From Cohnella sp. SGD-V74 (GTDB lineage: Bacteria; Bacillota; Bacilli; Paenibacillales; Paenibacillaceae): a DNA stretch of 64,000 bases. Below are positions 9,201 to 16,097 of this stretch, in pieces (positions within the stretch are counted from its first letter, which is position 1; the number at the start of each line of letters is the position of its first letter). Below the pieces are notes generated by a model. It made no database searches and had not been told where the DNA came from. It worked only from the letters and a program-made list of their open reading frames with translations. Location of the stretch: positions 61,922 to 125,921 of the forward strand of contig NZ_PVYW01000027.1 in NCBI RefSeq assembly GCF_003001675.1, read 5' to 3'. A program made the position numbers and the translations under genes.

Positions 9201-10847
9201 CATCTGGCGGACGGAAGTGTAAGTGGCACGAAGCTGGGAGCAGGCAGCATCGTAAGCGGACATCTGGCTGACGGCAGTGTAAGCAGCGCTAAGCTTGAAG
9301 CGGGCAGCGTGACGGGTGAGCATCTGGCGGACGGAAGTGTAAGTGGCACGAAGCTGGAAGCAGGCAGCGTAACAGGCGAGCATCTGGCAGACGGCAGCGT
9401 GAGCGGAACAAAGCTGGAAGCGGGAAGCGTAACGAGCGAGCATCTGGCAGATGGCAGCGTGAGCGGAGCGAAGCTGGAAGCAGGCAGTGTGACTGGTGAG
9501 CATCTAGCAGATGGTAGTATAAGTGGCACGAAGCTGGAAGCAGGCAGCGTAACAGGCGAGCATCTGGCAGATGGCAGCGTGAGCGGAGCGAAGCTGGAAG
9601 CGGGAAGTGTAACGAGCGAGCACCTGTCTGATGGCAGCGTGAGCGGAGCGAAGCTAGAGGCAGGCAGCGTAACAGGCGAGTATCTGGCAGATGGCAGCGT
9701 GAGCGGAGCGAAGCTGGAAGCGGGAAGTGTAACGAGCGAGCATCTGGCAGATGGCAGCGTGAGCGGAGCGAAGCTGGAAGCAGGCAGTGTGACTGGTGAG
9801 CATCTAGCAGATGGTAGTATAAGTGGCACGAAGCTGGAAGCAGGGAGCATTACGAGTGAGCATCTGGCGGATGGCAGTGTAAGTAGAGCGAAGCTAGAGG
9901 CAGGAAGCGTAACGGGCGAGCACCTGGCTGACGGTAGCGTGAACGGAGCGAAGCTGGAAGCGGGAAGCGTGACGGGCGATCATCTGGCGGATGGCAGCGT
10001 GAACGGAGCTAAGCTGCAAGCAGGCAGCGTGACGAGCGATCATCTGGCTGATGGTAGCGTGAGCGGAGCGAAGCTGGAAGCAAGCAGTGTAACGGGCGAT
10101 CATCTGGCGGATGGCAGCGTGAGCGGAGCGAAGCTAGAGGCAGGCAGCGTGACGAGCGAGCATCTGGCTGATGGTAGCGTGAGCGGAGCGAAGCTGGAAG
10201 CAAGCAGTGTAACGGGCGATCATCTGGCGGATGGCAGCGTGAGTGGGGCTAAGCTAGAGGCAATCAGCGTAACGAACGAGCACCTGGCGGATGGCAGCGT
10301 GAGCGGGGCTAAGCTGGAAGCAGGAAGCGTAACGAGCGAGCACCTGTCTGATGGCAGCGTGAGCGGGGCTAAGCTGGAAGCGGGCAGCGTAACAGGCGAG
10401 CACCTGGCGGACGGCAGTGTGAGCGGGGCTAAGCTGGAAGCAGGAAGCGTAACAGGCGAGCATCTGGCCGACGGAACCGTAAGCGGAGCGAAGCTGGAAG
10501 CAGGGAGCATAACGAGTGAGCATCTGGCGGACGGCAGCGTAAGCGAAGAGAAGCTTGCTTTCCCTCCCGTGGCAGGTCCTTGGCCAGGAGTGGGCGTGCT
10601 GTTCGGCAACCAAACTTATGCCTTCCAAGGCGGAAAAGAATCGCTGCGGTTGATTATACCGTTTCCAATCGCTTTTTCCGATGATTCCTATACGCTTGTA
10701 GCGATGTCTGATCATCCGGCTTGCAGTTGCATCCTTGCCGCCAAACGTCCTCATGAAGCGGAACTGATTGTGTTCAGAACGAGATTGGGCCCTGAACCGC
10801 AGGGAGCCATTCAGTGGATTGCGCTAGGCCAAAAAGCAAATGCATAG
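3222..10847 (+). CDS. Giant decapeptide-repeat protein, WIAG-tail-like
   Basis: A 2541-residue protein without signal peptide or membrane segment. Residues 1-50 are Lys/Arg-rich; about 60-180 are Ala/Glu/Asp-rich linker. Residues 187-2446 are 113 units of 20 residues, each two decapeptides of the form G-S-V-T-x-x-H/K-L-A-D. Three breaks (near residues 957, 1716 and 1836) begin L-A/S-P and keep the 20-residue register. The last 95 residues form a non-repeat domain ending near QWIALG, like the tail I recall being called WIAG in Paenibacillus proteins. Similar GSVTTxKLADGAV repeats occur in phage tail fibres, so an elongated beta-solenoid or trimeric fibre is plausible. ATG 3222 follows AGGAAGGAG; an upstream ATG at 3177 lacks a ribosome site. 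SigK-type promoter upstream. Spore-surface location is inferred. Confidence 0.85.
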   Translation: MKKKRTAKSPKSRKPLYYVDDPNKLELKWLDDIQKSKTKRMAVHGSAVAAPESQAGDKPKRDVAKKDAADVPAAAGNEAGLSPAETASTPEETDELVAIATALLPAIELPESASPPDIVAVVESLRSESVQSTDELVAMMSEAVSQDDSSPEQEEEEAAEREARHAKLEEKRMPSRPAPIVYTDDVADEAITGEKLAPFAVKAMHLAADTVHTDSLADFSVTAIKLADGSVTSSKLASESIVGDHLAKNSISGQKIRDRSITGEKLRDGSVSSEKLADRTISSDKIAEGSIQSKHLNVSVISSELLQDQSITSEKIRSGAIRSENLANEIVDTSKLAEGSVTTSKLRDGAVTKDKVARGAIESQHLTEGLIVADHVALGVLQGKHLAPRAVAAEHLGDGTVGTRELADRSVAGSKLALASVQSEHLRPATVKADHLADEAVNSKHLQDESITASKLADQSVTTLKLVDQAITSTKVADQSIVSAKIGDEAVQSRHIAKGAVVSEKLAEGAVEERHLADDSVSGRHLAAQSVGRVHLADGAVGSGELAKNAVQAAHVSEGAIGPTQLAEGAVTSDKLAERSVGSGHLSSASVKTEHLAGDSVTSEQLAAGALKPRHFGHESVVGGALAADSVDGRHIRAGAVEAAHLANGSVGTSSLQIEAVTEKNIAPGAVGERQLGIRAVFSHHLTDHLITSLKLSPECVSTDKLADLAVTSAKLADDSVGSDKLTENAVFDKALQDGAVTGRSLAEGAVASKHLKPKSIKQSHLSEGAVSSASLEDGAVTSDKISHGSVKSPHLAMGTVESRHLAEQAVLGVHLAERSIREFHLNDGIVGPGKLAANSVDGGKIASGSVKEHHIQEQSISSAHLKRESVESAHIGAGTVGERHLAAGSVQEAAIKNAAVTADKLADGSVTSKKLAQLSVGMEHLQIESVSGKHLKSEAVHGFHLRKGTVSISHLAPDLLELAKNGERRIDAERLEPNAVSAVHIKDRTITEEKLADGSVTSLKLADEGVTGDKLSAGSVTTGKLANSAITSDKLSDGAVTTEKLAGGSVGTEQLAAASVTAAVLADGAVTGAKLTDGAVTGDKMAPGSVGADQLADGSITGEKLADGAVGANQLASGSVQADKLTYGAVGARQIAEGAVGEFALADGSVTADKVRDGAITADKLADSAVGTKQLALGAATAAILADGSVTKEKLLRGAVTTEKLAIGSVGTEQLAVGAITEDLLASESVTADKLAGGAVTADKLAYDSVGTSHLSAGAVTSDILADGSVTAEKLLAGSVTTDKLAYGSVGTGQLVVGAITSDLLAEGSVTDRKLADGAVTAEKLAYGSVGTNKLADGAVVSEILADGAVTGEKLAEGAISAEKLAYGSISARHLAAGSVVTDAVADGSITGEKLLDGIVTTDKLAGSSVGTSQLVLNSVTEDILSPGSVTASKLRDGAVTTAKLALGSVGTGQLADGAVQAGKLAEGVVGTGKLADGAVSTEKLAYGSVGPEQLAEGAVQEKSLADGAVGSAKLADGAVTTEKLAYGSVGPEQLAERAVQEESLAEGAVGTGKLADGAVTSEKLAYGSVAAGHLAAGAVTEIRLANDSVTTEKLVDGVVTTDKLAGGSVGTSQLMDGSVASEKLGKGAVTSDKLADGAVTTAKLALGSVGTEQLAEGAVQPESLAEGAVGTGKLADGAVTSEKLAYGSVGPERLADGAVTTLKLGLGAVTVENLSPPLFQYLQFAGADITEERIASGAVTTEKLAIGAIGTEQLADGSIASGKLQEGSIGPEQLAPGAVNGEKIAARSVSSSHIIPRSILGYHLGEQTITSSHFKPQSVTDTQLADGSVSESKLAPEVRDWLYQLQQAHITASEAPLDASRELEAGSVTSEHLADGSVSRAKLEAGSVTSEHLADGSVNGAKLEAGSVTGEHLADGSVSGAKLEAGSVTGEHLADGSVSGAKLEAGSVTGEHLADGSVNGAKLEAGSVTGEHLADGSVSGAKLEAGSVTSEHLADGSVSGTKLGAGSIVSGHLADGSVSSAKLEAGSVTGEHLADGSVSGTKLEAGSVTGEHLADGSVSGTKLEAGSVTSEHLADGSVSGAKLEAGSVTGEHLADGSISGTKLEAGSVTGEHLADGSVSGAKLEAGSVTSEHLSDGSVSGAKLEAGSVTGEYLADGSVSGAKLEAGSVTSEHLADGSVSGAKLEAGSVTGEHLADGSISGTKLEAGSITSEHLADGSVSRAKLEAGSVTGEHLADGSVNGAKLEAGSVTGDHLADGSVNGAKLQAGSVTSDHLADGSVSGAKLEASSVTGDHLADGSVSGAKLEAGSVTSEHLADGSVSGAKLEASSVTGDHLADGSVSGAKLEAISVTNEHLADGSVSGAKLEAGSVTSEHLSDGSVSGAKLEAGSVTGEHLADGSVSGAKLEAGSVTGEHLADGTVSGAKLEAGSITSEHLADGSVSEEKLAFPPVAGPWPGVGVLFGNQTYAFQGGKESLRLIIPFPIAFSDDSYTLVAMSDHPACSCILAAKRPHEAELIVFRTRLGPEPQGAIQWIALGQKANA
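3781..10560 (+). repeat. 113 in-register 60-bp coding repeats
   Basis: Every unit is 60 bases with no insertion or deletion that shifts phase. Units before about 8760 are highly diverged at DNA level and keep only the decapeptide pattern. Confidence 0.9.
8817..10560 (+). repeat. Homogenised tandem array, 29 near-identical 60-bp units
   Basis: Units encode variants of GSVTSEHLADGSVSGAKLEA. Many differ by only a few bases, and blocks of several units are duplicated (for example 9421-9540 and 9721-9840 share the same unusual variants). This suggests recent slippage or unequal exchange. Confidence 0.9.
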
Positions 10848-10863
10848 TTTCGAGTCATACCAT

Positions 10864-10918
10864 ACGGTCATTTTTCCCACTTTCATCGTTGTGGGGGAAA
10901 TGACCGTTTTACTTTTTC
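10864..10918 (+). terminator. Terminator of the giant repeat gene
   Basis: Arms ACGGTCATTTTTCCCAC and GTGGGGGAAATGACCGT pair with two mismatches, followed by TTTACTTTTTCC. It starts about 17 bases after the stop codon. Confidence 0.85.
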
Positions 10919-10950
10919 CTCCGCCAATACGGAGAAATTACAGGACTCTA

Positions 10951-11008
10951 TCGACAAAATTATTCTACTCAAGTAGAATGTAAATATATGATTCTACAGC
11001 AGTAGAAC
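10951..11008 (+). promoter_or_regulatory. BlaI-type promoter with two operators
   Basis: A -35 of TCGACA (10951-10956), 17 bases, then TAGAAT (10974-10979). Palindrome ATTCTACT-N2-AGTAGAAT (10962-10979) covers spacer and -10. A second, ATTCTAC-N4-GTAGAAC (10991-11008), lies just after the expected start. Two dyads at a blaI promoter fit autorepression by a BlaI/MecI dimer. Confidence 0.75.
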
Positions 11009-11031
11009 AACTGTGAACGAGGTGCATTCAT

Positions 11032-11391
11032 TTGGTTATGAAGTTATTCGATAGCGAACTTAATATTATGGAAATCTTGTGGAGAGATGGCGATACCCCC
11101 GCAAAGAGAATTGCAGAAATTACAAAAGAAAAAGTAGGTTGGAGTAAAACAACAACGTATACCATCATCAAGAGATGCCTTGATAAAGGGGTAATCGAGC
11201 GGCATGAGCCTAATTTCGTCTGCCATGCGCTTGTTACACGAGAGCAGGCGCAAGAACACGAAACAACGGAATTGATAAATAAATTGTATGATGGCGCCCC
11301 CGACAGACTGATTGCTTCATTGTTGGGACAGAAACGACTGTCGACGGAAGAAATCAGCCGCTTAAAACGTCTAATCGATAGTTTGGAATGA
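11032..11391 (+). CDS. BlaI/MecI/CopY-family repressor
   Basis: A 119-residue winged-helix repressor. LNIMEILWRDGDTPAKRI and the recognition segment WSKTTTYTIIKRCLDKGVI are typical of BlaI/MecI; the C-terminal helices form the dimer and contain the site normally cut or destabilised by the BlaR1-type partner. TTG at 11032 lies seven bases behind GAGGTG; the ATG at 11038 would be 13 away. It is followed after nine bases by the antirepressor. No beta-lactamase or other obvious target is present, so the pair may regulate itself and a distant gene. Base composition is clearly AT-richer than the flanks, suggesting acquisition. Confidence 0.9.
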   Translation: MVMKLFDSELNIMEILWRDGDTPAKRIAEITKEKVGWSKTTTYTIIKRCLDKGVIERHEPNFVCHALVTREQAQEHETTELINKLYDGAPDRLIASLLGQKRLSTEEISRLKRLIDSLE

Positions 11392-11400
11392 GGTGAGGGA

Positions 11401-13074
11401 ATGCCGTTACTTCAAATAAGCATCTCGGCTTCCGTCTTTATTCTTGCGGTTATTTTCTTACGTTCCTTGCTGATTCACAAGCTGCCCAAAATGACCTTTA
11501 TGTTTCTTTGGGGTGTTGCAGTCATTCAATTGCTTGTACCTGTTTCAGTTCAATCGCAATTTAGCATTTTTACGGCAGCGGAACATGTAAGCAGAATGTT
11601 TACATCGCCAAAATTGATTCCCTCGCCAGAAAGTTCAACATCTATTAATGGAACTACGGTCATCATGCCGCCCATTACAGAACATCTGAGCGCGCCGATT
11701 GTGCCATTGAAGACGGCTTCACAAATATCGCCCATTGTATGGGTGTGGTTAGTTGGTTTTTTGTTATGTGCTTTATTGTTTATCATTCCGCATTTAAGAT
11801 ATCGCAAAATCTACAAAATGGCTGTGCCTATTAGAAACGATTTTATAAGAAAATGGCAGCATTCAAATTTGTTATGGCGAGATGTTCAAATCAGGCAACT
11901 GGATCGTATCTCAACTCCGCTTACCTACGGTATTTTTCGGCCTGTTGTACTCTTGCCGAAAAATTTAGATTATGACGATGAGAAACAACTTGAGCTTGTC
12001 CTGACCCACGAATTTACGCACATCAAGCGATTCGACACACTCAAAAAATGGATTCTTGCCGCTAGCGTATGCGTCCATTGGTTCAACCCTTTAGTATGGG
12101 TCATGTATATCCTTGCCAACCGCGATATCGAGCTATTCTGCGATGAAACGGTCATACGGAAATTCGGAGAAAAGACGAAAACTACTTATGCCAGGGCACT
12201 TGTACGTTTGGAAGAAAAGAAAATCGGTTTGTCGCCGATGATTAGCAGCTTTTCCAAAAGCTCGACCGAAGAAAGGATTATATCGATCATGAAAACCAAG
12301 AAAATCACGATCGCCACGATGCTGCTCGCTATTGGGCTTGTAGCCGTCGTCGTTCTCGTCTTCGCGACTTCTGCATGGGACAAAACGGATGTCGACAATC
12401 CCATAGCCGAGATAGCCGAACCTTCAGCCGAAGCACTGCCCGCATTATATCAAGGGACCATCACTACCGAAATAGTGCCCGCACTATCTCAAGGCGCCAC
12501 AAATACAGATTTAATGCCGCACGATTTAACATTCAACAAGAAATATGATGTACCGAAGTTGATAGACAGCCTAATGGCTTCCAAGTATCGTGCAGTTTAT
12601 ATGGACAACGAAATCTATCTTCGTGTCATGATGGATAACACAGTACAGATAAGCAAAGATAACGGCGCGGTTTGGAAAAAATATGATACAGATGAAGTCG
12701 ATGCAAAAGAATTTGCAAAATGGCTGCTGATCAATGATCCAATTCCGGGCTATTCAATGGAAGAGGTTCAGACTCGCTTGGCCAACGGGGCAGTAGTAAA
12801 ACATTTGGTGTTTGAAAACGTAAAGGAAATGTATTTCATCATCGACACGAACGGTGTACAGATTGAACTTGTACAGCCTGAAAAAATATCTTCCGTTCTG
12901 ATCGACGGTCAAAGAATGATGATTACCTCCGCTATATCAGCCCAGATGCTGAAATCATTTTACGACTTGTTAGTGTCGAACAATATACTTTCGGAAACTC
13001 ATGCCGAACAAGATTATTCGGAAAGAATGAAGGTTCTTGAAAAAAATCTCCCTAACTTTATCGCGATGAAATAA
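11401..13074 (+). CDS. BlaR1/MecR1-type M56 membrane metallopeptidase
   Basis: A 557-residue antirepressor partner of the BlaI gene just upstream. Hydrophobic segments lie near residues 3-26, 31-51, 108-130 and 300-322. The zinc motif HEFTH (residues 203-207) is intact, and NRDIELFCDE supplies the downstream glutamate of M56 peptidases. The extracellular C-terminal part (about 330-557) shows no Ser-x-x-Lys penicillin-binding motif that I can see and is not the BlaR1 sensor domain, so the signal is probably not a beta-lactam. GAGGTGAGGG precedes the ATG. The gene ends in a long hairpin terminator. Confidence 0.88.
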   Translation: MPLLQISISASVFILAVIFLRSLLIHKLPKMTFMFLWGVAVIQLLVPVSVQSQFSIFTAAEHVSRMFTSPKLIPSPESSTSINGTTVIMPPITEHLSAPIVPLKTASQISPIVWVWLVGFLLCALLFIIPHLRYRKIYKMAVPIRNDFIRKWQHSNLLWRDVQIRQLDRISTPLTYGIFRPVVLLPKNLDYDDEKQLELVLTHEFTHIKRFDTLKKWILAASVCVHWFNPLVWVMYILANRDIELFCDETVIRKFGEKTKTTYARALVRLEEKKIGLSPMISSFSKSSTEERIISIMKTKKITIATMLLAIGLVAVVVLVFATSAWDKTDVDNPIAEIAEPSAEALPALYQGTITTEIVPALSQGATNTDLMPHDLTFNKKYDVPKLIDSLMASKYRAVYMDNEIYLRVMMDNTVQISKDNGAVWKKYDTDEVDAKEFAKWLLINDPIPGYSMEEVQTRLANGAVVKHLVFENVKEMYFIIDTNGVQIELVQPEKISSVLIDGQRMMITSAISAQMLKSFYDLLVSNNILSETHAEQDYSERMKVLEKNLPNFIAMK

Positions 13075-13086
13075 AGGCGGGTTGCT

Positions 13087-13162
13087 ATCCCCTTACGATA
13101 GACAGTGAAAAATGAGTTCATGACACCATGAATTCAACACTGTTGAGTGAGGGGATTTTTTT
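13087..13162 (+). terminator. Long hairpin terminator of the BlaI/M56 pair
   Basis: Outer arms ATCCCCTTAC / GTGAGGGGAT (13087-13096 / 13147-13156) and inner arms GAGTTCATG / CATGAATTC flank a four-base loop. A run of seven T follows. Confidence 0.8.
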
Positions 13163-13339
13163 GTCGGTGTCAAGCAAGTGCGGTCAGTTAACGAACCATT
13201 GGTCCTTACAAATTGCAACGCCGAATGAAGGGGGCAAATACCATAAGTATGCACGAGTAGGCCAATTGATGAGGCACACGAACTTGTCACACATACTATG
13301 TCTTGTATACCCTTGCCCGAACCTGAGGGGGTGAATGGA

Positions 13340-14218
13340 TTGGCGATTCATGGCGGGAGACGCAATTCCCGCATGCGCAAACCGAAATTCGCGGGTAAAG
13401 GACGCAAACGGCCGATCCGACATGCGGCTGCCGAACAAGTGAATCTCGACGCTCAAGAACCGATTCATCTGTCGGGAGACCCGTGGCAGGCGCCGAAGGT
13501 TTCGGTCATCGTGCCGGTCATGAACGAACGGAGGACGCTGCGCAGGGTAATAAGGGAAGCTTTTCGCGTGCATCCGCATACGGAAGTGATCGTCGTCATC
13601 AACGGTTCGACGGACGGTTCCCTGGACATCGCGAGAAGAAGCGGAGCCAAGGTGCTCGTCTACGACCGTCCGCTAGGACACGACGTCGGCAGATCGATCG
13701 GCGCAAGAGAAGCAATGGGAGATATTTTGCTGTTCGTCGACGCGGATATGGTTATCCCGGCCGCGAAGCTGAGAGTGTTCGTCGACGCGGTGGCGAGAGG
13801 GACGGACGTGGCGCTTAACGATTATTCCGGCCCGGTCGACCTTCCTGTCGTGCACGGCGTCGTCCTGGCCAAACATGCCCTTAACACGCTGCTTGGGCGG
13901 CCGGATCTGGCCGGGGCTTCGATGACGGCCATTCCCCATGCGATCAGCCGCCGCGCCTTGTCGGCTTTCGGCTGCTCGGCGCTGTCCGTTCCGCCGCTTG
14001 CGCATACGATGGCGATCCGGCACGGGCTTAAAGTGGAACGAGTCGTCCCGGTCAATGTCGGCAAGCTCAACCCTGTGCGGTTAAAAAGGGAACGCACGAA
14101 CTCTCTGGAGCCGCTCATCGTAGGCGACCATCTGGAAGCCATCCATTGGTGGCTCAGGCATACGGACTTCAGGGGCGGATACGAGGACGGCTTCCGCCAA
14201 AGAGGGATGGTGAGATAG
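13340..14218 (+). CDS. Family 2 glycosyltransferase with basic N-terminus
   Basis: A 292-residue GT-A enzyme. KVSVIVPVMNERRTLRRVI begins the nucleotide-binding fold and FVDADMV carries the metal-binding DxD. Residues 7-30 are Arg/Lys-rich. The C-terminus FRGGYEDGFRQRG carries the Gly-tetrad tag seen across this island. TTG at 13340 stands eight bases behind GAGGGGG; an ATG at 13298 has no ribosome site. It is the first gene of a packed run on the same strand. The next gene is a paralogue with a degenerate active site. The sugar and acceptor are unknown. Confidence 0.82.
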   Translation: MAIHGGRRNSRMRKPKFAGKGRKRPIRHAAAEQVNLDAQEPIHLSGDPWQAPKVSVIVPVMNERRTLRRVIREAFRVHPHTEVIVVINGSTDGSLDIARRSGAKVLVYDRPLGHDVGRSIGAREAMGDILLFVDADMVIPAAKLRVFVDAVARGTDVALNDYSGPVDLPVVHGVVLAKHALNTLLGRPDLAGASMTAIPHAISRRALSAFGCSALSVPPLAHTMAIRHGLKVERVVPVNVGKLNPVRLKRERTNSLEPLIVGDHLEAIHWWLRHTDFRGGYEDGFRQRGMVR

Positions 14219-14222
14219 CGAG

Positions 14223-15320
14223 ATGAAGAAAAAGCGCCGCTCTACTAAGCGAGCCGTCCGTCCTTCCGCACGCAGGAGAACGGTTCGTCCCTCCCGGAGC
14301 AGGAAGCTTCGCCCGAAAACCGGCGCTTCCAAAAGGAGGAAACCGGCCGCGCGCACGGGAACGTACGCCGATTATGCCGCGGGAGCAAACGACGGAACGG
14401 CTTGGCGAGGAAGTCAGCCCGGCTCGCCGGAGATGCTTCGCGAAGCCGTTCACGAGAGTTGGAATCGAAGATTCCGGGGCGCCGGCGGGAGAAGAAAAGC
14501 GGATTGGCGGCTGACGCTGCAGCGCGGCAAGCATTATGCGGCCGGATTTATGCAAGCATCGGGAGTACGCGCCGCGATCTGCCCGGTCCCCCTGCAGATG
14601 AGAGCGTCGGCCGTCGTGTACGCGGGAGAGAATGAGACTGCGCTGTTTCAGACGCTGTCCCAGTTGGAGGTTTTGCCGCTGCACGAGATCGTGATCGTCG
14701 CCGGACAACCGACCGAAAGTCTCTTCGCGCTGGCGAGAGGGTTCGGCAATGCGGTCGTCGTCGTTTTGCCGGACCGGGTGGACCCCGATATCGGACGGGC
14801 TCTGGGCGCTAAACTAACCGGAGCGGACACGGTGCTGTTCGTCGACGGGGAGCAGCCTGTCGGGGCCGATCAGCTCGCACGTTTCTTATGGGAGTGCGAC
14901 GGCAAGCTGGACGTCGTCCTGAACGATCTCGGCTCGAGAATGGGAACGTTCCGCCGCCGCAAAGCAATCGAGCGGCTGCACGAGTTTCTGAACGCGAGCT
15001 TGAAGAGAGAGGATTTGAAGATCAATTCCCTGTCCGTGCTTCCGTTCGCCTTATCCCGGCAAGCGCTCGACTCGCTTGGCGCAGGCGCGCTGTCCGTGCC
15101 GGTTAAGGCGCACGCTCTAGCGATACTGAAGGGACTTCGAGTCGGAACGGGAGGCTTCGTACGAACGGGGACGTTGCCGGATTATGCCGATTCAAGATGG
15201 AAGAAAGTTGCCGGCGATCATGCCGAAGCTTGGAGAGAAGCGCTTGGCGTCAGAGGGAATCGGATGCATTTCGCGGATTCGATGCGCAATCGAGGCATAT
15301 TGGGAGAGTGGGTGACATGA
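14223..15320 (+). CDS. Degenerate family 2 glycosyltransferase-like protein with Arg-rich head
   Basis: 365 residues, starting four bases after the previous stop. Residues 1-45 are almost entirely Arg/Lys/Ser/Pro. A short tag YADYAAGANDG follows. The rest aligns with the upstream transferase: DIGRALGAK matches DVGRSIGAR, VVLNDLGS matches VALNDYSG, and GALSVPVKAHALAI matches ALSVPPLAHTMAI. At the DxD position (FVDADMV upstream) this protein has FVDGEQPV, so metal-dependent catalysis is doubtful. It may be a structural or binding protein derived by duplication. The stop overlaps the next start as ATGA, so translation is coupled. Confidence 0.75.
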   Translation: MKKKRRSTKRAVRPSARRRTVRPSRSRKLRPKTGASKRRKPAARTGTYADYAAGANDGTAWRGSQPGSPEMLREAVHESWNRRFRGAGGRRKADWRLTLQRGKHYAAGFMQASGVRAAICPVPLQMRASAVVYAGENETALFQTLSQLEVLPLHEIVIVAGQPTESLFALARGFGNAVVVVLPDRVDPDIGRALGAKLTGADTVLFVDGEQPVGADQLARFLWECDGKLDVVLNDLGSRMGTFRRRKAIERLHEFLNASLKREDLKINSLSVLPFALSRQALDSLGAGALSVPVKAHALAILKGLRVGTGGFVRTGTLPDYADSRWKKVAGDHAEAWREALGVRGNRMHFADSMRNRGILGEWVT

Positions 15321-16054
15321 CCAAAGCTTCCATTATCATTCCGACGTACAACGGTCTTGATTTGCTGCAGAGATGCGTACAATCGATTCGCCGCTACACC
15401 GATCTTCCGTATGAAATCATCGTCGTGGACAACGGGTCCCGGGATGATACGGCGGCCTGGTGTTTGCGGGAAAAGCTGACGCTCGTGTCTCTTCCGCGCA
15501 ACGAAGGATTTCCCATCGCCTGCAACAAAGGTCTGCGCCTCTCTTCCGGGGATACGATCGTTTTGCTGAACAACGATACGGTCGTGACGCGCAACTGGCT
15601 CGCCAATCTGTCGTCGGCTTTGCATAGCTCCGCGGACGTCGGCATCGTCGGCCCCGTTACGAACTATGCCAGCGGCTCGCAGCAGGTGCATTATCCGTTC
15701 GAGGATCTGGAAGAGTTTCAGAGAATCGCGGAAGCCGTGAACGTGTCGGATCCGGCGAAGCGGAAGCGGGTCGAACGGATTGTTGGGCTGTGCTTTGTTT
15801 TCCGAAGGGAACTGATGGAGAAAATCGGTTTGCTGGACGAAAGATTCTCGCCGGGTCATTACGAGGACGACGATTATTGCTTGCGAGCCAGGCTTCACGG
15901 ATTCGGCTTGATCGTCTGTCACGACGCATTGATCTATCACGAAGGAAGCGCCAGCTTTAAGAGGGAAGGCTCTTTGGAGCAATCTCTGCTCGTCGAACGA
16001 AATTATAAGATGTTTATGGATAAATGGCAGCTTGATCCTCGGGCGTTTGTCTAA
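15317..16054 (+). CDS. Family 2 glycosyltransferase
   Basis: A 245-residue transferase of the rhamnosyltransferase-like GT2 group. SIIIPTYNGLDLLQRCV and IIVVDNGSRDDT form the nucleotide-binding start. LLNNDTVV is the DxD-equivalent and GHYEDDDYCLRARL carries the catalytic-base region. ATG at 15317 overlaps the upstream stop (ATGA); the open frame extends 120 bases upstream but inside the previous gene. No signal peptide, so cytoplasmic. The closest relative here is the gene at 17951 (same LLNNDT and EDDDY motifs). Confidence 0.88.
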   Translation: MTKASIIIPTYNGLDLLQRCVQSIRRYTDLPYEIIVVDNGSRDDTAAWCLREKLTLVSLPRNEGFPIACNKGLRLSSGDTIVLLNNDTVVTRNWLANLSSALHSSADVGIVGPVTNYASGSQQVHYPFEDLEEFQRIAEAVNVSDPAKRKRVERIVGLCFVFRRELMEKIGLLDERFSPGHYEDDDYCLRARLHGFGLIVCHDALIYHEGSASFKREGSLEQSLLVERNYKMFMDKWQLDPRAFV

Positions 16055-16097
16055 AAAAAGGGCTGTCTATGCCCCTTATCATGAGGAGGTATCGCTT

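Noticed and set aside
8753..9850. Long antisense ORFs opposite the giant repeat gene
   Set aside because: They are mirror translations of the 60-bp repeats; the period and codon bias explain the open frames, and no ribosome sites are present.
8817..10560. CRISPR-like regular repeats
   Set aside because: No unique spacers; the repeats are contiguous, coding and in frame.
13292..13300. CATACTATG as a SigK -10 for the first island glycosyltransferase
   Set aside because: One mismatch and the nearest AC is 14 bases away; noted but not strong enough to list.
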